From the NCBI GenBank assembly GCA_030595785.1, contig JAUVCG010000003.1, positions 1-38,589 on the forward strand: 38,589 nucleotides of DNA, given 5' to 3'. Shown here in pieces: positions 8,531 through 16,209 of this stretch. The position numbers and the translations under genes were made by a program. The DNA is from Kiritimatiellales bacterium. GTDB taxonomy: Bacteria; Verrucomicrobiota; Kiritimatiellia; Kiritimatiellales; Pontiellaceae. Numbering within the stretch: the first letter of the stretch is position 1; every line of letters begins with the position of its first letter. The notes beneath the pieces are model-generated. The model was not told the DNA's origin. It saw only the letters and a list, made by a program, of their open reading frames with translations, and ran no database searches.

Positions 8531-8634
8531 TGGTTGTTTGTTGCTGGTTGATGGGCATGCGGCGGTTGTCGCAATAACCATCAATCAACAACCTATCAAC
8601 TGCCTCGGCCAAACCAAAGGTTTGTACGAGGCCT
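8531..8634. repeat. Two hairpins in the A/B junction
   Basis: One imperfect inverted repeat joins 8531-8554 (GGTTGTTTGTTG...GGTTGATGG) with 8578-8593 (CCATCAATCAACAACC). A second, compact hairpin is at 8602-8632 (GCCTCG and AAACC pairing with GGTTT and CGAGGC). It starts about 12 bases after the ntpA stop codon. It differs from the repeat family seen at other junctions of this operon. Confidence 0.6.
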
Positions 8635-8644
8635 CTTTTTTCCC

Positions 8645-10417
8645 TCACGAATGCAGCGCCTCCATTTGATCCATGGAACGCTCCAGACGTGCTTCGATCT
8701 TGTCCAGTCCGGACAGGTCTTCGTTCGGGACAGTAAACTTCATCTTAATAATGTCCTGATAGGCCCTCAGCTTGCGCATCTTGACCAAAGTCGCCCCGTT
8801 CTTAATGGCTTCCTGGCCACGTTTCCAATAGGTCACGATAATGTGCATCATGCGCGCCTGCTTCTGCATCGTAGAAAACATATCGATCTTGTCGTAGGCA
8901 TTCTGCTGCAAAAAAGCGTTTTTGAACAAGGTACACACCTCCAGAATGAAACGCTGGGTATCCGGCAGGGCATCCGGTCCCACCAGTTTCACCACCTGCT
9001 GCAGGCGTACCTCTTTATGAAGCAGCTCCATGATCTCCGTGCGATCCTCGAACCACTCCGGATTGACCTCCTGCTCGAACCAGGGCGCCATGTCCTGCAT
9101 ATACTCGCTGTAACTCTCCAACCAAGATATGGCCGGGTAGTGCCGGGCATTGGCCAGATTCCGATCCAGGGCCCAGAAGCAACGGATAAAGCGCTTGGTG
9201 TGCTGCGTCACCGGTTCGGAAAAATCCCCCCCCGGCGGCGAAACAGCCCCGATGATGGTTACCGATCCCTGGTCCCCGCTCAGGGTTTCCATGCGCCCGG
9301 CCCGTTCATAAAACTCGGCAATCTTGGTGGGCAGATATGCGGGGAAACCTTCCTCCGCAGGCATCTCCTCCATGCGACCGGAAAGCTCGCGCAAGGCTTC
9401 CGCCCATCGCGAAGTGGAGTCTGCCAGGATGGCTACGTGCTTGCCCTGATCGCGGAAGTATTCGGCCATGGTGATGCCGGTATAGATACTTGCCTCGCGC
9501 GCGGACACCGGCATGTTGGAGGTATTGGCAATTAGAATGGTCCGCTCCATGAGCGAACGCCCGGTGCGCGGATCGATCAGCTCAGGGAACTCGGTAAGCA
9601 CATCCGTAATCTCGTTCCCGCGTTCCCCGCAACCGATATAGACAATCAGATCCGCATCGCACCACTTAGCCACAGCCTGCTGCGTCATGGTCTTGCCCGT
9701 ACCGAAACCGCCGGGTATGGCAACGGTTCCGCCCTTGGCTACCGGAAAGAGGGCGTCGATCACCCGCTGCCCGGTGATGAGCGGAATATCCAGCGGCAGG
9801 CGTTCTTTCGTGGGACGCTGTATGCGAATAGGCCAGCGCTGCATCATAGACAGATCCTGCATGCCGCCGCAGTCTCTCTCTATCGTGGCCACGGTTTCCG
9901 TTACCGTATACTCCCCTTCCGGCGCAACGGACTGCAGCACACCGGACACCGTTGGCGGTGCCAGAATCTTGTGCTCGAGGTTTTCCGTTTCCTGAACGGT
10001 GCCGATGACGCTGCCGGCGGCGACATGCGCCCCGGGTTCCACACACGGCACAAAATGCCACTGTTTTTCGCGATCCAGCGAAGGGACCGTGACCCCCCGG
10101 GTAATGAAGATCCCTGTCTTTTCATAGATCGCTTCCAGCGGACGTTGAATGCCATCGTAGATCGTACCGATCATGCCGGGACCCAGCTCCGCCGACAGCT
10201 GCATGCCTGCTCCGAATACCGGATCGTGGGGGGCAATACCGGTGGTATCCTCGTAGACCTGAACCACGGCGGAGTCGGCTTCCAGTTTGATAAGTTCCCC
10301 GATGAGGTTCTGCCGACCCACACGCACCAGCTCGAACATTTCGGCGTCGGTAATACCCATCACCTCAATCACCGGTCCGTTAACCCGTTTGACTTTTCCA
10401 ATAATTCGTTCGTTCAT
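8645..10417 (-). CDS. ntpA: V-type ATPase subunit A (catalytic)
   Basis: Catalytic ATP-hydrolysing/synthesising head subunit, 590 residues, the usual size. The P-loop GGFGTGKT is at residues 236-243, the GERGNE motif with the catalytic glutamate at 264-269, and the A-specific non-homologous insert (APEGEYTV, VSGVLQSV) at about 100-190. DSTSRWAEALRE follows in the nucleotide site. I used the ATG at 10417 (NERIIGKVKRVNGPV). The frame also extends to a TTG at 10450, but that lies in the intergenic repeat. GGATATGG precedes the chosen start. Confidence 0.96.
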   Translation of the reverse strand: MNERIIGKVKRVNGPVIEVMGITDAEMFELVRVGRQNLIGELIKLEADSAVVQVYEDTTGIAPHDPVFGAGMQLSAELGPGMIGTIYDGIQRPLEAIYEKTGIFITRGVTVPSLDREKQWHFVPCVEPGAHVAAGSVIGTVQETENLEHKILAPPTVSGVLQSVAPEGEYTVTETVATIERDCGGMQDLSMMQRWPIRIQRPTKERLPLDIPLITGQRVIDALFPVAKGGTVAIPGGFGTGKTMTQQAVAKWCDADLIVYIGCGERGNEITDVLTEFPELIDPRTGRSLMERTILIANTSNMPVSAREASIYTGITMAEYFRDQGKHVAILADSTSRWAEALRELSGRMEEMPAEEGFPAYLPTKIAEFYERAGRMETLSGDQGSVTIIGAVSPPGGDFSEPVTQHTKRFIRCFWALDRNLANARHYPAISWLESYSEYMQDMAPWFEQEVNPEWFEDRTEIMELLHKEVRLQQVVKLVGPDALPDTQRFILEVCTLFKNAFLQQNAYDKIDMFSTMQKQARMMHIIVTYWKRGQEAIKNGATLVKMRKLRAYQDIIKMKFTVPNEDLSGLDKIEARLERSMDQMEALHS

Positions 10418-10430
10418 AACCATATCCAAA

Positions 10431-10545
10431 TTTGAGATTGCGGAACTCAATCGGCGTTAGCCTCTACTTAATAAAGGCGTCGCAGACCCATAAATCGAAA
10501 ATCGAAAATCTAAAATCTAAAATTCGCTGCAAAGCAGCCGTTAAT
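10431..10545 (-). repeat. V-ATPase-locus repeat, copy b (E/A junction)
   Basis: A shorter copy with CGGAACTCAATCGGCGTTAG, AAAGGCGTCGCAGACCC and AATCGAAAATC runs, beginning at the ntpE stop codon. It lacks the CATGCAACC/AGGTTG block of the other copies and instead runs nearly into the ntpA start. Confidence 0.75.
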
Positions 10546-11160
10546 TTATTGTTCAAACAATGCCTCATGAATCAAACCCTGGATTTCGCGCTGATGCCGC
10601 TGAATCCGCGTCCGCACCTGGTTGTTGAAGGCCAGGCGGCCGCTCGTGGAGGTAAGCACTACACCCTGCGCACCCAGAGGATCGGCTTTCGACAAGGTCA
10701 GGAGCACCTTGTGCTCCAGCATCTCCATCGCCTCGCTTAGCAGGGCCTCATCCATCAACTCACGTTCCGCGGAACTGGCATTGATGTCCGCGGCATCCAC
10801 GTTCAGACCCCGGGCGGCTTCAACGATCCAGTGTCGCAGAACCGCGCGGTAGTCCGGTGTCGCAATCCGTGTTTCCATCCGCTCTTCCACCCGCTTCATT
10901 AGATCCTGCAGGATGGTATCGCGTAAACGCAGGGAACGGCGGCGGATATCCAGCTCCACGCTTGAGACCCCCTTCCGCTTGATCTCCTCGGCCTGTTTTT
11001 CGGCACGCTGACGGGCGTCAGCCAGAACGGACTCGATTTTCTGGTCGCCATACTTGCGCTTATCCGCAGCCTGCTGTTCGGCTTCGGCCAGAATCTTCTC
11101 CTCCTCCTGCCTGGCATCGGCTTCAATGCCGGCTATCAGGATATCCTTGCTCTGGTTCAT
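10546..11160 (-). CDS. ntpE: V-type ATPase subunit E (peripheral stalk)
   Basis: A 204-residue stator subunit. The N-terminal 100 residues are a highly charged helix (ILAEAEQQAADKRKYG, ARQRAEKQAEEIKRKG) that pairs with subunit G/H in the peripheral stalk, followed by a globular C-domain ending in RLAFNNQVRTRIQR. The start overlaps the stop of subunit F by ATGA, so the two are translationally coupled. Confidence 0.92.
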   Translation of the reverse strand: MNQSKDILIAGIEADARQEEEKILAEAEQQAADKRKYGDQKIESVLADARQRAEKQAEEIKRKGVSSVELDIRRRSLRLRDTILQDLMKRVEERMETRIATPDYRAVLRHWIVEAARGLNVDAADINASSAERELMDEALLSEAMEMLEHKVLLTLSKADPLGAQGVVLTSTSGRLAFNNQVRTRIQRHQREIQGLIHEALFEQ

Positions 11161-11462
11161 ATCTTAATTCCAATCGCTGCGTTCACCATTTCCTTGATCC
11201 CCGGTCGTCCGGGCAAACGGCCCTGGCGGTCTGGGATTTCCACAATCAGGGGAAAGCTCTGGGTCAACAGATACTGGTCCACCAACGTGCGGATCTTGTC
11301 CGCCAACCGCTCGGTGATGATGATGATACTTACATCCTGATCCTCCAGCAGTTCCTGGAAGGCGCGCCGCGTCTCCTCTTCGTTTGTGGCGATCTTGCCC
11401 AGAACGCCTACAATACCGAAGCCGAGAACCGTATCCTCATCACCAATAACCGAGTATTTCAC
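11157..11462 (-). CDS. ntpG: V-type ATPase subunit F (central stalk)
   Basis: A 101-residue central-stalk subunit that binds subunit D. It has the family start KYSVIGDEDTVLGFGIVGV and the IIIITERLADKIR strand-helix. The start codon is GTG (11460-11462). Its stop overlaps the start of subunit E. The name ntpG follows the Enterococcus scheme, where ntpG encodes subunit F. Confidence 0.93.
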   Translation of the reverse strand: MKYSVIGDEDTVLGFGIVGVLGKIATNEEETRRAFQELLEDQDVSIIIITERLADKIRTLVDQYLLTQSFPLIVEIPDRQGRLPGRPGIKEMVNAAIGIKI

Positions 11463-11489
11463 TAGTTGTCCATTTCCTGTTTATTTTTC

Positions 11490-11560
11490 CAACACCAAGG
11501 TCGCTAAGTACGCAAAGGCGAGAGATTCCAGCTTCGCGACCTTTGCGGCCTTCTGTTCAA
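11490..11560. repeat. CGCAAAG/CTTTGCG repeat, copy 1 (K/F junction)
   Basis: The left arm AAGGTCGCTAAGTACGCAAAGG (11501-11518 and flanks) and the right arm CGCGACCTTTGCGGCCTT form an imperfect hairpin. Related elements are at 18536-18604 and 19481-19547. It is unrelated to the CCGATTGCC family. Confidence 0.55.
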
Positions 11561-11604
11561 AAAATCCGATTTCATCCGCAGTTTATATTGGGTTGCACCT
11601 GTTG

Positions 11605-11997
11605 CTAAACTTTACCAAGGATCATCAGCGCGGTAATAAAGCCGAAGACCACGATCCCTTCCGCCAGGGCGACGAAAATCAGAGCCTGACCTGCGACTTC
11701 AGGCTTCTCGGCCACGGCACCCATCGCGGCAGCACCCACGTGGGAGATGGCGATTCCCGCACCGAGGGCCCCCAGCCCGAAGGCTACAGATGCAGCAATG
11801 ACCGCAAACTTCAACCCCCCCATTTCGATCTGGGCGATTCCAGGGTCGGCAGCCACAACGGTTCCCTCCCCATGCCCTGCTTCATCCGCAGCGAATGAAT
11901 TGCTGCAGAAAATAACCGTCACGATGGCCATGATGCTCATCATGCCCGCCACACTGCCCTTAATGTTCTTTTTCAATCTCTTTGCCGGATTGTCCAT
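11605..11997 (-). CDS. ntpK: V-type ATPase subunit K (membrane proteolipid, c-ring)
   Basis: A 130-residue c-ring subunit with one hairpin. The N-terminal 36 residues look like a cleavable signal peptide (MAIVTVIFCSNSFAA). TM1 is at about 62-88 (FGLGALGAGIAI) and TM2 at about 104-128 (ALIFVALAEGIVVFGFITAL) with the ion-binding carboxylate at E113. The glutamine and threonine ligands of sodium-binding V-type c subunits are not seen around E113, so protons are the more likely ion (inference). I chose the ATG at 11997, which has AAAGGAACAG upstream, over one at 12015. Confidence 0.92.
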   Translation of the reverse strand: MDNPAKRLKKNIKGSVAGMMSIMAIVTVIFCSNSFAADEAGHGEGTVVAADPGIAQIEMGGLKFAVIAASVAFGLGALGAGIAISHVGAAAMGAVAEKPEVAGQALIFVALAEGIVVFGFITALMILGKV

Positions 11998-12028
11998 TGA
12001 TTCTGTTCCTTTCATTTTTAGTTCATGT

Positions 12029-14056
12029 TTAACTCTGTAATTTGCTGTTCAACGCAATGGGCGTATACAGCCTGCCCGTACCATGGAAAAATTTCGTGAA
12101 GAACTCGTAATAATTCAGACGCAGGGCCTGAATGCCTGCGGATAATCCTTCCAGTCCAATGACCAGCATATTTCCGAGAATCAGGATCACGCCTTTCATA
12201 ACAAGGGAATCCGTCATACCGGCCAATGTGGCGAAAGAGATCATCAGGCAGACATGCGCAATCCCTAATCCGGCGACCCGCATAAAGGAGAGCGTATTCG
12301 AAAGATAGCCGCTGAAGATTTCCAGCAGTTCCACGATCCACTCCATAAGAATATTCATACAGAGCATGGCTATGTTTTCCTTTTCCCCGCCATCGTCCGC
12401 CTGCCGCCAGAGGTGCAGCGGTTCCTTGAGCAGGAGCAGGAGGGCCGGAAGGCCGAGAAGCATGAAAAGTATGTTGCCTGCGGGAAACTCCTTGTATCCA
12501 TGGGTCACCATGAAAGTGGCCGTGTAGATGCCACCGGCATACATCCAGCCTCCCAGCAGACCGCCTTTGTCGAATACCAGGGTCAACCACTGCTTCATAC
12601 GTGCGAGATTGACCCAATTAAAGATTAATCCCAGACTGATGACCGCAATACCGAAGTAGATCGTAATCAGCAGAATGTCGTAGACATTGTTAATGGCTGC
12701 ATCCGCCGCGCTGTGGCCCGCCACAATTCCATGGAAGTCGAACCACAGGGGTTTAAACAGACTGTACCCGAAATAGGCTCCGAAAAGGGCTCCGAACACC
12801 ATGGAGGAACCTCCGCACCAGATGATCAGCCAGGCCAGCTGAAGCATGCCCTCTTTACCGCTCCTGCCCTTCAGCGCCTTGACCCCCAGGGCTCCCAGAA
12901 TAGCCAGCACAAGCCCCTGCCCCACATCCGCAAACATGAGCCCGAACATGGCCAGGTAAAGCGGCATCACAAAGGGGGTGGGATCGATGGTGCCGTACTT
13001 TGGAATACCAAAATTGCTTACGAGCATCTGAAAGGGCGCCAGAGCCTTGGGATTCCTGAGCCGCACCGGAATCTCGCTGCCGATCATGTCCTCGCTGCCA
13101 GCCTCCGCCCACTCCAGATAGCAGCGGTTTTCGCTGGCTTCGGCAATGGCCTTTTGCAAAGGGGCTTTCTTCTCAGCAGGCAGCCATCCAGCAAAAATAA
13201 TCGTATGCGAGGAGGACTGGAAATGATCCTGAATACTCTGGCACAACTCCTCCAAACGCAGATCAGTCCACAATTCCTGCAAGTGATCCGCCTCCTGTTC
13301 AACCAGGCCGTCCACCTGCTTCTGAAGTTTTTTCTGCTCGTCGCTGAGACCCTCGATCTTAGTGGCCAGTTCACCGAAAAGATCCTTTTTCATGGACAGC
13401 ATTTCGGGGGTCACTTCCACCTGGCTCCAACGCAGTCCATCGAGGATTCGGCTGATCTTATCCCGGTCACGTTTCATGGTGATCACCAAATGGTGAGATT
13501 CGTCGCCATCCAAACCCAGATCAATGTTCAGGGCCGGCAATCCCTTGAGTTCGGCGGTGAGCTGCTCGGCCAGGCCCGCCTGCAACTTGCCGGTTTGGAT
13601 GGAGAGGATGGAGTTCCTGTTCGACAGGTTTACGTTGTACAGGCCAATGCCATAGAGGTTGACCTGCCGCTGAATGTCTTCCATGCGCAGGATCTCCTGC
13701 TGCAGGATACGCTGGCGTTCGCGAATACTCCCGCGCTCGCCCTCGATGGTATCGAGCAGCTGTCCTTCCTTCTTCAGATCCACGGCCTTGCGCTGGCTCA
13801 GGTCGGTTTCCTCCAGCGTGCTCGGTACGATCCCAATCGTATGAAGGAAGCCCTCAACCCGCTTGCGAAGATCGGCAATCTCGCCCTTGGAAATGCGCGG
13901 CTCAAGGGCATTCAGATTTGGCGATTGGGTGGTGGTGTGCTCGGAGGTGTGGATAAACTGCATCACCCCTTCACGTAGGAGGGCTTCGGTCACGCGATCC
14001 TTGTCCCCGGCCAGAACCACCGCAAAAAGTTGGGTCATCTGCGTCGTAAACATCAT
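12029..14056 (-). CDS. ntpI: V-type ATPase subunit I (a-subunit, stator channel)
   Basis: A 675-residue subunit. The N-terminal half (about 1-340) is a soluble domain with long coiled coils (KKDLFGELATKIEGLSDEQ). The C-terminal half has about seven or eight membrane helices. The arginine that faces the c-ring carboxylate is in NTLSFMRVAGLG (R593), and the second conserved arginine is in IQALRLNYYEFF (R646). The start overlaps the stop of subunit C (ATGATGA context). It stands 31 bases before ntpK. Confidence 0.94.
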   Translation of the reverse strand: MMFTTQMTQLFAVVLAGDKDRVTEALLREGVMQFIHTSEHTTTQSPNLNALEPRISKGEIADLRKRVEGFLHTIGIVPSTLEETDLSQRKAVDLKKEGQLLDTIEGERGSIRERQRILQQEILRMEDIQRQVNLYGIGLYNVNLSNRNSILSIQTGKLQAGLAEQLTAELKGLPALNIDLGLDGDESHHLVITMKRDRDKISRILDGLRWSQVEVTPEMLSMKKDLFGELATKIEGLSDEQKKLQKQVDGLVEQEADHLQELWTDLRLEELCQSIQDHFQSSSHTIIFAGWLPAEKKAPLQKAIAEASENRCYLEWAEAGSEDMIGSEIPVRLRNPKALAPFQMLVSNFGIPKYGTIDPTPFVMPLYLAMFGLMFADVGQGLVLAILGALGVKALKGRSGKEGMLQLAWLIIWCGGSSMVFGALFGAYFGYSLFKPLWFDFHGIVAGHSAADAAINNVYDILLITIYFGIAVISLGLIFNWVNLARMKQWLTLVFDKGGLLGGWMYAGGIYTATFMVTHGYKEFPAGNILFMLLGLPALLLLLKEPLHLWRQADDGGEKENIAMLCMNILMEWIVELLEIFSGYLSNTLSFMRVAGLGIAHVCLMISFATLAGMTDSLVMKGVILILGNMLVIGLEGLSAGIQALRLNYYEFFTKFFHGTGRLYTPIALNSKLQS

Positions 14057-15120
14057 CGGGCGCCTCCCGTCAGTTCCGGCGTCAACCCGTAATGCTTGGC
14101 ATTCAACAGGGTTCTGACCCGCGCCATCTCGTCGCCTTTTAAAAAGAAATAGGCCAGAATGATCCCTACGGTAAAGGGATATCCGGAAAGGATATGTTGA
14201 ACCTCCTGCCTCTTGATCTCCTCCAGGATTTGCTGCAGCACACGCAGACGTGCCGCACTGTCCGCCGTAGGCGTTCCCAGCAAGGTGGACAGCCCCGGAT
14301 ACTGTTCCTTAACAAAATCCTGAAGCACGGAGGTCATGTTCCGGGCGCGGTACAGGTCTTCGACCTGAAGCCGCCGCAGGCTGTATCCGCCCGGAATCAG
14401 GGTGGTCAGCACGGTCTCCAGCGGAAGATCGTAGTACCGCTTCAAACGCATGATCCAACTGATGTTCTGCAAATCGATCTCCGTGCCGATGAGGCGCTGG
14501 GCAATACGTTTGTCGCGCACGCTCAAATGTTCAATCGAACCCAATAGGGTTTCATAGTAGTAATGATCCAGCGCCACTTCCAAACGGAAGAGCGAACCCT
14601 CGGATTCCACCACATGGCTGTACTTACGGATGATTTCGGCGTAAGGCGTGTGCTGGCAGACACCGTCGATTTCGTCGAAACCGTTGGCATTGACCACGAC
14701 ATCCATAGGGATGGAATGAATGATTGTTTCGTGCAGAATATAGTGCACGCTGGCTTCCACAGACCGGCCGCGCACCCGGCGGTCGAAATACACTCGAATC
14801 GCATTCTTCAGGTTGTCGATTTCAAAACGGGTCAGGAGGGCATGGAGGATCGGCTGGGTGTTCTTGTGCAGATGTTGCCCGATCTCGATATAAAGCCCGA
14901 TCTCCAGCTTGAGCAACTCCAATTCCGCGAGCTTTAGATCGCCGGTTGTGGCGTAGATCCCTTCCAGACCGGAATAGGCCGTATCACGAAGCAGCGCCAA
15001 AGCTGCGTCCAGGGAGGGGGCTTTGGACAATTGGGCAAAAGTCTCCTCGGGCAGGATCTTGCTGATCCGACCCCGCAGCTTGGCGTTAATAAAGGCGTAT
15101 TTTGACAGTGGCCCGGCCAT
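14053..15120 (-). CDS. ntpC: V-type ATPase subunit C (rotor cap)
   Basis: A 355-residue subunit of the AC39/d family, which couples the central shaft to the c-ring. All-helical, with three repeated modules. Recognised by the KYAFINAKLRGR start, EIDNLKNAIRVYF and a LDHYYYETLLGS motif. The ATG at 15120 follows GAGGGGAAG at a slightly long spacing. It is the second ATPase gene, separated from subunit G/H by a repeat. Confidence 0.92.
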   Translation of the reverse strand: MAGPLSKYAFINAKLRGRISKILPEETFAQLSKAPSLDAALALLRDTAYSGLEGIYATTGDLKLAELELLKLEIGLYIEIGQHLHKNTQPILHALLTRFEIDNLKNAIRVYFDRRVRGRSVEASVHYILHETIIHSIPMDVVVNANGFDEIDGVCQHTPYAEIIRKYSHVVESEGSLFRLEVALDHYYYETLLGSIEHLSVRDKRIAQRLIGTEIDLQNISWIMRLKRYYDLPLETVLTTLIPGGYSLRRLQVEDLYRARNMTSVLQDFVKEQYPGLSTLLGTPTADSAARLRVLQQILEEIKRQEVQHILSGYPFTVGIILAYFFLKGDEMARVRTLLNAKHYGLTPELTGGAR

Positions 15121-15148
15121 GGCTAGTTTCTTCCCCTCAAGCTCCTAT

Positions 15149-15297
15149 TCATTTTACATTCCACAACCATGCAACCTCTTGTAGTTGGACAACCATTGCC
15201 GATTGCCGATTGCCGATTAAAAAGCAGTAGCTGCCTGCTAACCAATCGGCATTCGGCAATCATCAATCGGCAATCAAAAATCTACGGAAAAGCAGCC
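15149..15297 (-). repeat. V-ATPase-locus repeat, copy a (G/C junction)
   Basis: It contains CATGCAACCTCTTGTAGTTGG, three GCCGATT units, a short hairpin AGCAGTAGCTGCCTGCT in the middle and the complementary AATCGGCAATC units on the other side. The whole can fold into a long stem. It begins exactly at the stop codon of subunit G/H. Confidence 0.75.
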
Positions 15298-15627
15298 TTA
15301 ACGGTTTCCTTGATCCTCCGTGGTCAGTATGGTTTCACAGATTTGCTCCACGAGCCGGTCGATGGCATCCGCCTTACCGGTCATCAGGGTTTCCTTTTCC
15401 CGGTCTGCCTCCGCTAACCTCCCGTCGCGCAGACGTTCGGCCTCTTTCCTGGCCTCCTCAACCGCGTTCTGGACGAGTAGACGCACCTCATCCTGAGTTT
15501 CCGCCATTTTTGCGGCGACATCCTTCTCGGCCGCCGCCTTGATATGGGCGGCCTGCGCCCGGGCCTCCTGCAACCGGACATTGACCCCCTCTTCCGCCTG
15601 AAGAACCTCCGTTACAATCTGTTTCAT
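15298..15627 (-). CDS. ntpF: V-type ATPase subunit G/H (peripheral-stalk coiled coil)
   Basis: A 109-residue charged helix (ARAQAAHIKAAAEKD, EARKEAERLRDGRLAEADRE), the size and composition of the NtpF/AtpH stator subunit that pairs with E. I used the ATG at 15627 (KQIVTEVLQAEEGVNV). The frame is open to a TTG at 15687 but the extra 20 residues do not fit the family. It has little Shine-Dalgarno of its own, and its ATG overlaps the stop of an 18-codon leader ORF. Confidence 0.85.
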   Translation of the reverse strand: MKQIVTEVLQAEEGVNVRLQEARAQAAHIKAAAEKDVAAKMAETQDEVRLLVQNAVEEARKEAERLRDGRLAEADREKETLMTGKADAIDRLVEQICETILTTEDQGNR

Positions 15628-15680
15628 AGACGGGGACCCTGCATCGTTAACCAACGGGGTTGTAAGTAAACCTTCATCAT
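15624..15680 (-). CDS. Possible 18-codon leader peptide upstream of the V-ATPase operon
   Basis: A short frame MMKVYLQPRWLTMQGPRL whose TGA overlaps the ATG of the first ATPase subunit (CTATGAAA). AAAGG lies seven bases before its ATG, whereas the downstream ATG has only a weak distant AGGG. The arrangement would let ribosomes finishing the leader restart on subunit G/H. No known family; it could be fortuitous. Confidence 0.4.
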   Translation of the reverse strand: MMKVYLQPRWLTMQGPRL

Positions 15681-15727
15681 GTTCCAACCTTTGTTTTCAA
15701 TATATTCTGTCTCATAGAAACCGGCAC

Positions 15728-15762
15728 AAAAAATCCCAGAGGCTCGTCGGCACTCCAGGATT
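15728..15762 (-). terminator. Rho-independent terminator between the metal-transport cluster and the V-ATPase operon
   Basis: On the minus strand AATCCTGGAG pairs with CTCTGGGATT (10 bp with two G-U pairs, about 15732-15741 with 15753-15762) and is followed by six T. It lies 32 bases beyond the stop of the three-helix membrane protein and separates that cluster from the V-ATPase genes. Confidence 0.75.
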
Positions 15763-15793
15763 GATTTAAAAACAGGATCATGTGTATTCCGAA

Positions 15794-16129
15794 TCAGATG
15801 GCAAACCCGCCCATAAGCAGTACGATAAAGGTCAGTATACAAACCGCGCTCAGGCCAAGCGAAAACCAGGGCATCGCCCCTTCATGGTTTTTCCGGCAGC
15901 CCAACTTCGACCAGGTGGAGGTCGCCGACAGGGCAAACGTCAGCAACAGTGCCAGTATGAAGGCCGCCTTGTTCTGGCCCGCATGTTCCACCCGGCTTCC
16001 GGCCGGTCCCACCAGCGGCAGGATCATGCACAAAAAGAAAAACGACAACCCGGCGGCCACCGCCAGGATGGTGCCGGTAAGCGGTCGGAAAAGGATTCCG
16101 TTGTCTAAATGGGTTTCTACCTTGTCCAT
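15794..16129 (-). CDS. Small three-helix membrane protein, unknown function
   Basis: 111 residues with hydrophobic segments near 15-38 (LTGTILAVAAGLSFFFLC), 53-70 (AAFILALLLTFALSA) and 86-108 (WFSLGLSAVCILTFIVLLM). The ATG at 16129 has GAGGAAAAC upstream, which favours it over an upstream in-frame start at 16177. I recognise no family. It is the last gene of the cluster with the copper P-ATPase (80 bases apart) and is followed by a terminator, so a role near metal handling or respiratory assembly is possible but only by context. Confidence 0.65.
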   Translation of the reverse strand: MDKVETHLDNGILFRPLTGTILAVAAGLSFFFLCMILPLVGPAGSRVEHAGQNKAAFILALLLTFALSATSTWSKLGCRKNHEGAMPWFSLGLSAVCILTFIVLLMGGFAI

Positions 16130-16209
16130 GTTTTCCTCACTAACTGTAAAGGCCAACAGTGTATGCGCGGATTCCAAGGGTTGGAAGAAAAAAAGCGATT
16201 TTCACATCG

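Noticed and set aside
8651-9535. 294-codon plus-strand frame opposite ntpA
   Set aside because: Shadow of the catalytic V-ATPase subunit, with no start signal or recognisable fold.
12713-13978. 421-codon plus-strand frame opposite ntpI
   Set aside because: Despite its length it mirrors a clearly assigned subunit. It is rich in His, Gln and Arg, as expected for antisense of a GC-rich gene.
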